Below, one piece after another: positions 15,888 to 24,045 of a stretch of 44,410 nucleotides of DNA; the stretch's first letter is position 1; each line of letters opens with the position of its first letter. This DNA is from an uncultured Clostridia bacterium (GTDB lineage: Bacteria; Bacillota; Clostridia; Oscillospirales; Ruminococcaceae), in the NCBI GenBank assembly GCA_947624745.1, contig CANQLR010000023.1:1-44410 (forward strand), given 5' to 3'. The notes below the pieces were generated by a model. It was given only the letters and a program-made list of their open reading frames with translations. It was not told the origin of the DNA and did no database searches. The position numbers and the translations under genes are program-made.

Positions 15888-17414
15888 CTACATCAGCGGC
15901 GAGAACACCTTTAGCAGCGCCTGGAGCAGCGCATAGAGCGCGCCTTTTTTGCGGATATCGTCGATGGAAACCTCCTCGCACTTCTCGAGGGTCTCCTTGA
16001 AATCCCGCTCGACGGCCTCGACCGTTTTGGAATCATAAAACAGAATGCAGTTCTCAAAATGCAGGTAAAGGCTTCTGAAATCGAAGTTCGCGGTGCCGAC
16101 GACCGCCGCTTTCGAGTCCGCGCAGACGCTCTTCGCATGAATAAACCCCGGGGTGTACTCAAAGATCCTTACGCCGTTTAAAAGAAGCGTGCGGTAGTTC
16201 GACCACGTGACCGCCATCACCGTTTTTTTGTCGGGGATATGCGGGGTGATTATTTTGACGTCGACGCCGCTTTTGGCCGCATGACACAGAGCCGTCGTCA
16301 TCTCATTATCCAAAATTAGATAGGGGGTCGTGACGTAGAAATGGTCCACCGCGGAGTTTGCAAGGCCCATGAAGCAGAGCTCGGTTGTCTGGTCGTCGGT
16401 CGAAGGGCCGTCCGAAAAGGGCTGAACAAAGCCGTCGCTCTCGGCCTTTTCGGTGGAGGCATAGTCGCTGTAATCAATGGTGTTCTCGCCCTTCGAGAAG
16501 TGCCAGAGCTGCAAAAACGTCTCGGTGAGCTTCGTGACCGCCTCGCCGCGTATCATCACGCCGGTGTCCTTCCAGTGGCCGAAGCGCTCGACTTCGTTGA
16601 TATATTCGTCGGCGAGGTTTATCCCCCCGGTGAAGCCGACGTTTCCGTCCACAACGAGTATTTTTCTGTGGTCGCGATAGTTTAAAAATGCGTCGAGCGA
16701 GGGCTTCATTCGGTTGAATACCGAGACCTCGAACCCCAAAGACTCCAAAAACCTGTCGTAATGCTTAGGCAGCTTATTTATCGAACCGATGTCGTCGTAC
16801 ATTATCCTCACCCGAACGCCCTTGTCGCGCTTTTCCTTTAAAATGTCGAGGACGGAGTTGAGCATCCGCCCCTCCTCAAGAATAAAATACTCCAAAAAGA
16901 CGAATTTTTCGGCCTTTGCGACCTCCTCAAGAATGGCGGAGAAGAATTCCTCACCCGAAGAAAAATATTTTGAGGAGGTGTTGCGGTATACCGGCGCGTA
17001 GGCGGTATGCCGCACGTATCTCATGAGCTTTCCCATCTGCGGGTCGCGACTGTCTATCTCGTCGAGGGGGTCGTCGGGGTTCGGCAGAGTGTTTCTCATG
17101 AGCGTGCGGTAGTTTTTGAACCGCTTCGAGATCCGGCGGCTCTGCTTCGACTTCGCAAAAAGTATATACAGCGGCGCGCCGACGACCGGCACCGCCATCA
17201 CCAAAATCACCCACGGAAGCTTGAACGAGGGGTTCATCTTGTCGTTCGCGATGTCCATGATCACGAACACCGACGCCGCGAGGGTCAGCGCGTAGTAGAC
17301 CGAGAAATTCACCGCCAAAAGCCCCAGCAGAACGATCAAAAGAACGATCTGAAGGAGCATCAGCAGCGCCGTTATGAAAAATCTTGATTGTATAAATTTA
17401 GCAATTTTTTTCAT
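15888..17414 (-). CDS. cls: Cardiolipin synthase (phospholipase D family)
   Basis: Membrane enzyme that condenses two phosphatidylglycerol molecules into cardiolipin. The 508-aa length is typical. Two N-terminal membrane segments (about 13-33 and 37-70, with a PLDc_N-like stretch) precede two phospholipase D motifs: HRKILVVDGNVGFTGG and HAKSVCADSKAAVVGTANFD, each an HxKx4D. The C-terminus is short and hydrophobic (ALLQALLKVFSPLM). The ATG at 17414 has GGAGG four bases upstream, a close spacing. It stands alone, with repeat regions E and F on its two sides. Confidence 0.94.
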   Translation of the reverse strand: MKKIAKFIQSRFFITALLMLLQIVLLIVLLGLLAVNFSVYYALTLAASVFVIMDIANDKMNPSFKLPWVILVMAVPVVGAPLYILFAKSKQSRRISKRFKNYRTLMRNTLPNPDDPLDEIDSRDPQMGKLMRYVRHTAYAPVYRNTSSKYFSSGEEFFSAILEEVAKAEKFVFLEYFILEEGRMLNSVLDILKEKRDKGVRVRIMYDDIGSINKLPKHYDRFLESLGFEVSVFNRMKPSLDAFLNYRDHRKILVVDGNVGFTGGINLADEYINEVERFGHWKDTGVMIRGEAVTKLTETFLQLWHFSKGENTIDYSDYASTEKAESDGFVQPFSDGPSTDDQTTELCFMGLANSAVDHFYVTTPYLILDNEMTTALCHAAKSGVDVKIITPHIPDKKTVMAVTWSNYRTLLLNGVRIFEYTPGFIHAKSVCADSKAAVVGTANFDFRSLYLHFENCILFYDSKTVEAVERDFKETLEKCEEVSIDDIRKKGALYALLQALLKVFSPLM

Positions 17415-17817
17415 TTTCCTCCGCCTTTCGGGTCTTTAATTCTATTATACACCCGATGTCAAGGGGGAGGGGGATGGGGTGGAGGGTGATTGGGGAGGCG
17501 AGCGCACACACTTTACCTTGATAAAGCCGCAAAAGTTGGGCGGGAAAAGTGAACGCCCCCTTCCATCGGGAGGGGGCTGCTGCATAGGTGTGATACATCA
17601 CGTGGGACGGAGGGAATGGGGCTTAAAATAACATGAGCGAAGCGAATACCTTTTTGCAGCTTATGCAGGGTCAATAGCGAAATTAAGGAATACGCAGGGA
17701 GCAGGGGCGAAGCCCTAATCGCGCACGGAGTGCGCGATTCCCGCATCGCGACGGTTTATTAAAGTGCAATAAGAGTCATTATTTGCGCTATTTTATAGGT
17801 CAGAACAAACCCATACT

Positions 17818-17860
17818 CGCGGCGGACAATATTCGCTCCGCAAATGTTGGGGTTTCGCCC
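17818..17860 (+). repeat. Single-arm palindromic module S4 (diverged)
   Basis: CGCGGCGGACAAT, arm ATTCGC/GCAAAT (imperfect), then GTTGGGGTTTCGCCCC. The flanks match S1-S3 while the arm sequence is different. Confidence 0.65.
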
Positions 17861-17969
17861 CACGGCGGCTCTTCCGTTCTTTGCAAATAATTCCCGCCTT
17901 TGTGCCTCTACCTGTATGTACTGACCTACACTTTGCCGCGTTAAGTCAGCAAAGCAATGCGCCTGCGTG

Positions 17970-18060
17970 GCGAAGCCCCGGGCGTTCGCTCCGCGAACGC
18001 CGCCCGCGCACTTCGTGCGCGGGTACGGCGGCAGCTCCGCTGCCGCCCCGGGCCTTCACC
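17970..18060. repeat. Three-arm cloverleaf repeat, copy 10
   Basis: The left end is GCGAAGCCCC (17970-17979); the right end CGGGCCTTCACC is degenerate. Arms: GGCGTTCGC/GCGAACGCC (centre TCC), CCCGCGCAC/GTGCGCGGG (centre TTC) and GGCGGCAGC/GCTGCCGCC (centre TCC). Arm 1 is shared with copies 5 and 6; arm 3 is the arm that sits first in copies 7 and 9. Confidence 0.82.
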
Positions 18061-18067
18061 CATCCCC

Positions 18068-19021
18068 CTATCCCCTCGTAAACACCCCGCCGTGCCACAT
18101 ATCCTTTTGCAGCTCGGCCTCGAGCCTGAACCCGCGCGCCGCGACCTCGGCGTAAACCTCGTCCTCTCGGCCGTCGATGATCCCGCTCAAAACAAGCCTG
18201 CCGCCGCGCTTCGTGAGCCTCGGGAAGACGTCCTTCATCCCCAAAAGCACGTCGGCGACGATGTTCGCGATGACGATATCAAACGGGCCGCCTGCCATTT
18301 TACAGAGCTCATCGTCGGTCGAGACGTCGCCGCAGAGCAGCCTGAACCGCTCCTCGGAAATGCCGTTTTGAAGGGCGTTTTTTCGCGAGATCCTCATCGC
18401 GTCCTCCGAAATGTCAATGCCGACCGCCGTCTCCGCACCCAGCAAAAGCGCCGAGACAAAGAGTATCCCGCTGCCGCAGCCGAGGTCGCAGACGCTCATT
18501 CCGTGCGCGATCCGATCCTCCAAAAGCTCAAGCGCGATCTGGGTCGTGAAGTGCCGCCCGGTGCCGAAGCTCGACTCGGGGTCAAGCTCGACGACGGTGC
18601 GCCCGCTTTGCTCCACCATTTCCCAAGTCGGCTTTACCACTAGCTTTTTGCCGATATTTAACGGACGAAAATATTTTTTCCATTCGTTCGCCCAGTCCTC
18701 CTCGCGAACACTCCCCGAAGCTGTCCGGCACTCTATCCCCATGCCGCCGAGCCGCGAAAGCGCGTCCTGAACGCCCTCCAAAAGGCTCGCGCCGTCCTCG
18801 TCGTCCGAAATGTAGACGGTGACGAAGGGCTCCCCCGAAGCCGCTTCCTTCAAAAGGTCGTCGTCGATGTAATCCCAACTCGCCGACTTCTGCGCGGCAA
18901 ATTCCTTAATGTCCTCGGGATCGTTGATGACGAGCCCGGTGATCCCTGCCGCCAAAAGCGCCGCCGATAGGTCGTCCATGTGCTCGTGAGCGGTGTAAAT
19001 TTTCAGTTCTTTCCAGTCCAT
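18068..19021 (-). CDS. prmA: Ribosomal protein L11 methyltransferase
   Basis: SAM-dependent methyltransferase that trimethylates ribosomal protein L11. The 317-aa length and layout fit PrmA: an N-terminal alpha/beta domain with paired Trp-rich segments (EEDWANEWKKYFRPLNIG), the linker ELDPESSFGTGRHFTT, then the Rossmann domain with SAM motif I DLGCGSGIL and IVIANIVADVL near the active site. The ATG at 19021 has GGAGG nine bases upstream and its own promoter. In many Firmicutes prmA follows dnaJ and precedes an RsmE gene; neither is here. Confidence 0.95.
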   Translation of the reverse strand: MDWKELKIYTAHEHMDDLSAALLAAGITGLVINDPEDIKEFAAQKSASWDYIDDDLLKEAASGEPFVTVYISDDEDGASLLEGVQDALSRLGGMGIECRTASGSVREEDWANEWKKYFRPLNIGKKLVVKPTWEMVEQSGRTVVELDPESSFGTGRHFTTQIALELLEDRIAHGMSVCDLGCGSGILFVSALLLGAETAVGIDISEDAMRISRKNALQNGISEERFRLLCGDVSTDDELCKMAGGPFDIVIANIVADVLLGMKDVFPRLTKRGGRLVLSGIIDGREDEVYAEVAARGFRLEAELQKDMWHGGVFTRG

Positions 19022-19042
19022 ACCTCTGCCTCCTTTTTTGAT

Positions 19043-19071
19043 ATTGTAGCATATCGCGGCCGGGAATGCAA
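19043..19071 (-). promoter_or_regulatory. Sigma-A promoter of prmA
   Basis: On the minus strand: -35 TTGCAT (19071-19066), 17-nt spacer ending TGC, -10 TACAAT (19048-19043). Confidence 0.75.
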
Positions 19072-19408
19072 GAGGCTGACTGTGGTCAGAAGTAAGAGGT
19101 CAGAAGTCAGAGGACAGAAAACGGGAATGGTTCATGTATTGCCTTCGACATTCGACACGCCGCTCCCGCCTCTCGTCCTTTTCAAGAAAGCCAGTTAAAA
19201 CCATTTTATTGTTTCCCCCTAATCAAAGCATTTCCCACATTTCCCCTCTCCACGCTCCTCCATAAGCAATTACCCCGCTTTTGAACAAAGCGTGGCAAAA
19301 CCTTTTTATTTTTATACGTTAAACTGGCAAATCGAAGATCGGCAAACCCTTTTCGTTTTTCTCCAAGTTACACTCGGCTTAAATCCCCTGCCTTTATCCC
19401 CTCGCCCC
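19072..19408. other. Intergenic stretch without a recognised feature
   Basis: Between the prmA promoter and the pyk stop. It has short imperfect direct repeats of 'gtcagaagt'/'gaggacagaaaac' at about 19084-19122 and AT-rich sequence at 19200-19380. I see no gene, convincing terminator or cloverleaf repeat. Confidence 0.6.
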
Positions 19409-20821
19409 TCATATCCTATCGATCTTTATCAAATTCGTATTCCCCGACGTGCCGTTGGTCATGCCGCCGGTGGTGACAATGGTATCGCCCTTTTTGAGGC
19501 CGAAGGTCTCGCGGGCGTTTTGCTTCGCGGCGTAAAAAAGCACGTCGGTCGAGTCGAATTTCTCGCAGATCTTCGGGGTGACTCCCCAGCTGAGCGCGAG
19601 CTTGCGGCGGGTCTTTTCGCTCGTCGTGAGGCCGAGGATATCGACCGGCGCGCGGAACCTTGACACCATTCTGACCGTCATTCCCGACAGCGAGCAGACC
19701 GCCAGCGCCTTTGCCCCGACGTCAATCGCCATGCCGCAGGTCGCGTGGGAGATGGCGTCGACGGTGTTGTGTATCCTGAAATCGTATGTGCGGAAAAGCG
19801 ACGCGTAATCAATGCCGCGCTCGGTCTCCTCGGCAATTTTTGCCATCGTCTTAAGCGCGAGCACCGGGTACTGCCCCGCGGCGGTCTCGCCCGAGAGCAT
19901 TATCGCCGAGGTTCCGTCGTAAATGGCGTTCGCGACGTCCGACGTCTCGGCCCTCGTCGGGCGGGGATTGTGGATCATCGACTCGAGCATTTCGGTCGCG
20001 GTGATCACCCGCTTGCCCAAAAGCCGGCATTCGGTGATTATTTTTTTCTGGATCGCGGGCAGCTTCTCGAACGCGATCTCGACGCCCATGTCGCCTCGGC
20101 CGATCATGATGCCGTCGCACTGCTCGCAGATCTCGACGATGTTGTCGACGCCGGTCTGGTTCTCGATCTTCGCGATGATGTCGATGTCCTCGCCGCCGTT
20201 TTCGTTCAGGAAGCCGTGGATATCAAGAAGGTCCTGCTTGGTCGAGACGAAGGAGCAGGCGATGAAGTCGACGTCGTTGTCGATGCCGAACTTAATGTCC
20301 GACTTGTCCTGCTCGGAAAGGTAAATCTGCTTAAGCACTTTCCCCGGGAACGCCATTGATTTGTTGTTCGAGAGCTCGCCGCCGTCGCGCACCACGGTCT
20401 TTATCTCGCCGCCGGAGATCTCGGTTACCTCGAAGCTCAGCAGGCCGTTGTTTAAAAGAATCGTGTCGCCTATTTCGAGGTCGTCGGCAAGCCCCTTGTA
20501 GCTCACCGAGACGCGGTTTTCATCGCCCAGAACGTCCTCGGTCGTGAAGACAAAGACCTGCCCCGGCGTGAGGGAAACCTTGTCGTTTTTGAATTTTTTG
20601 ATACGGTACTCGGGGCCCTTCGTGTCGAGCATTATCGCAACCGGCAGGTCGAGCTCCTCGCGAAGTTTTTTAATTAAGTTGATCTTTTCGAGGTGATCCT
20701 CGTGCGTGCCGTGCGAAAAGTTCAGCCTCGCGACGTTCATCCCCGCGAGCATCATCTCCCGCAGCGTCTTTTCGTCCGAGCAGGCCGGCCCTATCGTGCA
20801 GATGATCTTTGTTTTTCTCAT
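19409..20821 (-). CDS. pyk: Pyruvate kinase
   Basis: Transfers phosphate from PEP to ADP in the last step of glycolysis. The 470-aa protein has the barrel motifs MLDTKGPEYRI, IDNDVDFIACSFVS, IIAKIENQTGVDN (catalytic Lys), GRGDMGVEI and ITATEMLESM followed by PRPTRAE, then the alpha/beta allosteric domain. It ends without the PEP-utiliser-like extension that makes Bacillus-type enzymes about 585 aa. The ATG at 20821 has AAGGAG about 8 nt upstream. The promoter is one half of an inverted pair shared with the divergent gene at 21191. Confidence 0.96.
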   Translation of the reverse strand: MRKTKIICTIGPACSDEKTLREMMLAGMNVARLNFSHGTHEDHLEKINLIKKLREELDLPVAIMLDTKGPEYRIKKFKNDKVSLTPGQVFVFTTEDVLGDENRVSVSYKGLADDLEIGDTILLNNGLLSFEVTEISGGEIKTVVRDGGELSNNKSMAFPGKVLKQIYLSEQDKSDIKFGIDNDVDFIACSFVSTKQDLLDIHGFLNENGGEDIDIIAKIENQTGVDNIVEICEQCDGIMIGRGDMGVEIAFEKLPAIQKKIITECRLLGKRVITATEMLESMIHNPRPTRAETSDVANAIYDGTSAIMLSGETAAGQYPVLALKTMAKIAEETERGIDYASLFRTYDFRIHNTVDAISHATCGMAIDVGAKALAVCSLSGMTVRMVSRFRAPVDILGLTTSEKTRRKLALSWGVTPKICEKFDSTDVLFYAAKQNARETFGLKKGDTIVTTGGMTNGTSGNTNLIKIDRI

Positions 20822-20932
20822 TTAAAAGTCTCCTTTCGGCGAAGTGCAGGCGGGCGGGTAAGGGAGGGGAAGGGGAGAGGAGGGGGAAGGTCGGAACCGA
20901 CCCGCCGGACCGCGTCACCGCCTGATGGGGAT

Positions 20933-20961
20933 ATTATAGCATAGTCGGGGAGAAAAATCAA
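20933..20961 (-). promoter_or_regulatory. Sigma-A promoter of pyk (twin of 21116-21144)
   Basis: On the minus strand: TTGATT (20961-20956), 17-nt spacer ending TGC, TATAAT (20938-20933). About 31 consecutive bases around it are identical to the plus-strand promoter at 21116-21144. Confidence 0.85.
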
Positions 20962-21004
20962 GGCAGAAGACGGATGGAGAGTGTCCATTTTGCCCGCATT
21001 GTTC

Positions 21005-21041
21005 ACAGTGTTTATTTTTGTCACGAAAGGTGACACACTGT
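21005..21041. promoter_or_regulatory. Nested inverted repeat between the twin promoters
   Basis: ACAGTGT (21005-21011) pairs with ACACTGT (21035-21041). Within it GTCAC (21020-21024) pairs with GTGAC (21030-21034) around GAAAG. Its place midway between two divergent promoters suggests an operator or a small structured RNA; the role is inferred. Confidence 0.45.
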
Positions 21042-21115
21042 AAATCTGCATTCTAACTTCTAACTTACGTTTTCTTGATTTGGGCGCTTTGGCCGTATCT
21101 ATATATCCCCCCACC

Positions 21116-21144
21116 TTGATTTTTCTCCCCGACTATGCTATAAT
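21116..21144 (+). promoter_or_regulatory. Sigma-A promoter of the desulfurase-thiI gene run
   Basis: TTGATT (21116-21121), 17-nt spacer ending TGC, TATAAT (21139-21144); an extended -10 promoter 46 nt before the start codon. Confidence 0.88.
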
Positions 21145-21190
21145 AAAAGTTCAACAGCCCGGGAGGCCGGGCGGCAAGTGAGGTAACGAT

Positions 21191-22321
21191 ATGATCTATC
21201 TTGACAACGCGGCTACGACGGAGGTCTGCGCTGCGGCGGCAGAGGCCGCGGTCTACGCTATGCGAAAGTGCTGGGGGAACCCCTCGGCGCTCTACCGCTT
21301 CGGGATCGACGCGGAGCTCCTTATAAATTCCGCAAGATCCGCTTTGGCGGAGGCTCTCGGGGCCGAGCCCGGGGAGATTTTCTTCACCTCCGGCGCGACC
21401 GAATCGAACAACACCGCCGTATTCGGCGCGGCGCAGATATACGGAAAGCGAAAAAAGCGGGTCGTCACGACGGCGGTCGAGCACCCGTCGGTCGCGGAGG
21501 CATTCAAGCGCCTCGGGCAGATGGGATACGACGTCGTCACGGTATCGCCCGAAAACGGCATGATCACTGCGGACGCCCTGTTTAACGCTGTCGATGAGAA
21601 CACCTGCCTCGTCAGCGCTATGCTCGTAAACAACGAGACGGGGCACATTTTGCCGGTCGGCGAGGCGTTTTCGCGGATAAAAAGGGTGTTTCCCGCCGTC
21701 ATCACCCACTGCGACGCGGTGCAGGGCTTTTTAAAGCTGCCGTTTTCACAAAAGACCCTTTCTGCCGACTTAATTTCGGTGAGCGGGCACAAGGTCCACG
21801 CCCCGAAGGGAATAGGCGCTCTGTACGTCAGAAAGGGCGTGAGGCTCGCTCCCCTGCTTTACGGCGGGGGTCAGCAGGGCGGGCTGCGCTCGGGGACCGA
21901 GGCCGTGCCGCTCATTCACGCGTTCGGCGAAACGGTCAGAGAGCTTTATCCAGGGGTTTCGGAAAGGCTCGAAAGGGCGGCGGAGCTTCGCAGATACGCC
22001 GAGGAAAAGCTCGCCGCGGCGGGGGCGAAGATAAACTCCCCCGAAAACGGAAGCCCCTATATTTTAAGCGTTTCGGTGGAGGGGCTGAAAAGTGAGACGA
22101 TGCTTCACTACCTCGAGGCGAGAGGGATATTCGTGTCGAGCGGGTCAGCCTGCTCGAAGGGCAAAAAAAGCGCGGTGCTGACGGCGTTCGGGTTCGGGCC
22201 GAAGACGGTCGATTCGACGCTTCGGATAAGCTTTTGCCGGGACACTCAGAAATCCGACATAGACGCGCTCTGCGAGGGGCTTATATCCGCCTCGCGCGAG
22301 CTTATTAAAACCGGGAGATGA
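21191..22321 (+). CDS. Cysteine desulfurase (NifS/IscS-type), likely sulfur donor to ThiI
   Basis: PLP enzyme that takes sulfur from cysteine as a protein persulfide. The 376-aa protein begins MIYLDNAATTEV and has FTSGATESNN, VSGHKVHAPKGIGALYV (PLP lysine) and FVSSGSACSKG (persulfide cysteine). Its stop is 4 nt before thiI, so tRNA 4-thiouridine or thiamine thiazole is the likely sulfur destination; no IscU or SufU is adjacent. The ATG at 21191 has GAGGT upstream. First gene of a twelve-gene co-directional run. Confidence 0.93.
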   Translation: MIYLDNAATTEVCAAAAEAAVYAMRKCWGNPSALYRFGIDAELLINSARSALAEALGAEPGEIFFTSGATESNNTAVFGAAQIYGKRKKRVVTTAVEHPSVAEAFKRLGQMGYDVVTVSPENGMITADALFNAVDENTCLVSAMLVNNETGHILPVGEAFSRIKRVFPAVITHCDAVQGFLKLPFSQKTLSADLISVSGHKVHAPKGIGALYVRKGVRLAPLLYGGGQQGGLRSGTEAVPLIHAFGETVRELYPGVSERLERAAELRRYAEEKLAAAGAKINSPENGSPYILSVSVEGLKSETMLHYLEARGIFVSSGSACSKGKKSAVLTAFGFGPKTVDSTLRISFCRDTQKSDIDALCEGLISASRELIKTGR

Positions 22322-22325
22322 CAAA

Positions 22326-23504
22326 ATGAAGGAAATTATTTTATGCAAATACGGGGAGATAGTCTTAAAGGGGCTGAACCGCGGAGGCTTTGAAAACGAG
22401 CTCATGCGGAACGTCCGCAGGAGGCTCAAACCGCTCGGAGAGTTCGACCTTCGCTCGGCGCAGTCGACACTTTACGTCACGCCGCTCGACGAAAACGCCG
22501 ACGTTGACGAGGCGTACTCGCGGCTCAAAAAGGTATACGGGATAGCGAAGCTCTGCAAGGCGGTCGGAACGGAAAAGACCCCCGAGGCGATCTTTGACGC
22601 GATATGCGAGCGCTCGGGAGAGGCCTTAAGGAGCGCCAAAAGCTTCAAGGTGGCCTGCAAGCGCTCTGACAAGAGCTTTTATCTCACCTCGCCGGAGCTG
22701 GCCGCGCAGCTCGGCGGAATGATACTCGAAAAATTCCCACACCTGACGGTGGACCTGTATGGGCCGGAGGTGACGGTCTTCTGCGAGATCAGAGACGGCG
22801 GGGCGTACATTCACGACACCGCCGAGGACGGCGCGGGCGGGATACCCGTCGGCACGTCGGGGCAGGCGCTGCTCCTTCTTTCGGGAGGGATAGACTCCCC
22901 CGTCGCGGGAGTTATGATGGCCAAGCGCGGGGTGAGTATCTCGGCGATACACTTCGAGGCGCCGCCCTATACCTCCGAAAGGGCGCTCATGAAGGTCGAG
23001 AGGCTCGCCGAAAAGATGAGCGAATACTGCGGCAGGATAAACTTTTACACCGTGCCGTTCACGAAGATCCAGGAGGAGATCAAGCGCAGCTGCCCCGAGG
23101 ATTACTTCACCCTTATAATGCGGAGGCTGATGATGGAGATTGCCCAGAGGATCGCGGAGAAAAACTCGCTCACGGCGCTCATCACCGGCGAGAGCCTCGG
23201 CCAGGTCGCCTCGCAGACGATGGCGGCAATGGTCACGACCGACGCGGTATGCAGAATGCCGGTGTTTCGGCCCTGCATAGGGCTCGACAAGAAGGAGATA
23301 ATCGACATTTCCTACAAAATCGGCACGTTTGAGATCTCCATCGAGCCCTACGAGGACTGCTGCACCGTCTTCACTCCCCGCCACCCGAAGACCCGCCCGA
23401 CCCTTTCCGAGGTCGAAAGGGCGCAGTCGAGATTCGACTTTGAGGAGCTAATCCGCGAGGCGGTAGACGGCACGAGAGTCAAGGAGATAAAGAGCCTTAA
23501 GTAA
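22326..23504 (+). CDS. thiI: tRNA 4-thiouridine synthase ThiI
   Basis: Adenylates uridine 8 of tRNA and inserts sulfur; also implicated in thiazole formation. The 392-aa protein has an N-terminal ferredoxin-like plus THUMP region (about 1-165), the PP-loop LLSGGIDSPVAGVMM, and EPYEDCCTVFTPRHPKTRP with the conserved C-terminal cysteine region of the AANH domain. It lacks the rhodanese domain of E. coli ThiI, as usual in Firmicutes, so sulfur would come directly from the adjacent desulfurase. Confidence 0.95.
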   Translation: MKEIILCKYGEIVLKGLNRGGFENELMRNVRRRLKPLGEFDLRSAQSTLYVTPLDENADVDEAYSRLKKVYGIAKLCKAVGTEKTPEAIFDAICERSGEALRSAKSFKVACKRSDKSFYLTSPELAAQLGGMILEKFPHLTVDLYGPEVTVFCEIRDGGAYIHDTAEDGAGGIPVGTSGQALLLLSGGIDSPVAGVMMAKRGVSISAIHFEAPPYTSERALMKVERLAEKMSEYCGRINFYTVPFTKIQEEIKRSCPEDYFTLIMRRLMMEIAQRIAEKNSLTALITGESLGQVASQTMAAMVTTDAVCRMPVFRPCIGLDKKEIIDISYKIGTFEISIEPYEDCCTVFTPRHPKTRPTLSEVERAQSRFDFEELIREAVDGTRVKEIKSLK

Positions 23505-23519
23505 AAAAGGAGCAAAAAA

Positions 23520-24038
23520 ATGAAGTTTGACCCTGCCGAAATTCAAGGATATATTGACAAAACCGCCTGTTTTGTGGTACAATGTATGATTGAGAAGAAT
23601 TTGAAGCTGTCGCTCGCGGAAAGCTGCACCGGCGGACTTGTCGCCTCGGCGGTGACCTCGGTGCCGGGCGCGTCGAAGATCTTCGAGTGCGGGATAGTCA
23701 GCTACTCCGAAAGAATAAAGGAGGAGCTTCTGGGCGTTCCCGCGGAAATTATCGAAAAGTACGGCGTCGTCAGCGCCGAGACCGCGCTTTCCATGGCGGA
23801 AAATTCGCGGAGGATATCGGGAAGCGACATCGCGGTCGGCATCACGGGGCTTGCGGGCCCCGGCGGCGACGGGGTTCTCCCCGAGGGGACGATATACGTT
23901 TCGGTCGTCTGCGGCGATGAAGCGCTGACCGAAAATTTAAGGCTTGAGCAATACGGCAGCCTCGGGCGGGAGCTTAACCGCCTTATAGCCGCCGCGGAGG
24001 TATTTAAAAGGATCGAGGGCATTTTATCTCGGAGGTAA
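23520..24038 (+). CDS. pncC: Nicotinamide-nucleotide amidase (CinA C-terminal type)
   Basis: Hydrolyses NMN to nicotinate mononucleotide, recycling pyridine nucleotides. The 172-aa protein is the stand-alone CinA C-terminal domain: LAESCTGGLVASAVTSVPGAS, GIVSYSERIKEELLGV, GVVSAETALSMAE and GITGLAGPGGDG. The N-terminal COG1058 domain of full CinA is absent. About 25 residues precede the domain. GGAGC lies 8 nt upstream of the ATG. Confidence 0.9.
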   Translation: MKFDPAEIQGYIDKTACFVVQCMIEKNLKLSLAESCTGGLVASAVTSVPGASKIFECGIVSYSERIKEELLGVPAEIIEKYGVVSAETALSMAENSRRISGSDIAVGITGLAGPGGDGVLPEGTIYVSVVCGDEALTENLRLEQYGSLGRELNRLIAAAEVFKRIEGILSRR

Positions 24039-24045
24039 TGAGCAT

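Larger units (their letters stand above)
17455..18067. repeat. Intergenic repeat region F
   Basis: No supported gene. It contains a module at 17618-17725 matching the complement of about 9405-9508, an arm module 'gcgaagccctaatcgcgc' at 17707-17740 related to 11472 and 11963, a single-arm module at 17818-17860 and a three-arm cloverleaf at 17970-18060. The stretch 17455-17617 holds nothing I can identify. Confidence 0.8.

Noticed and set aside
17415-17460. cls promoter from TTGACA and TATAAT in the leader
   Set aside because: The two boxes are only 7 nt apart, so they cannot form one promoter; neither has a good partner at 17 nt.
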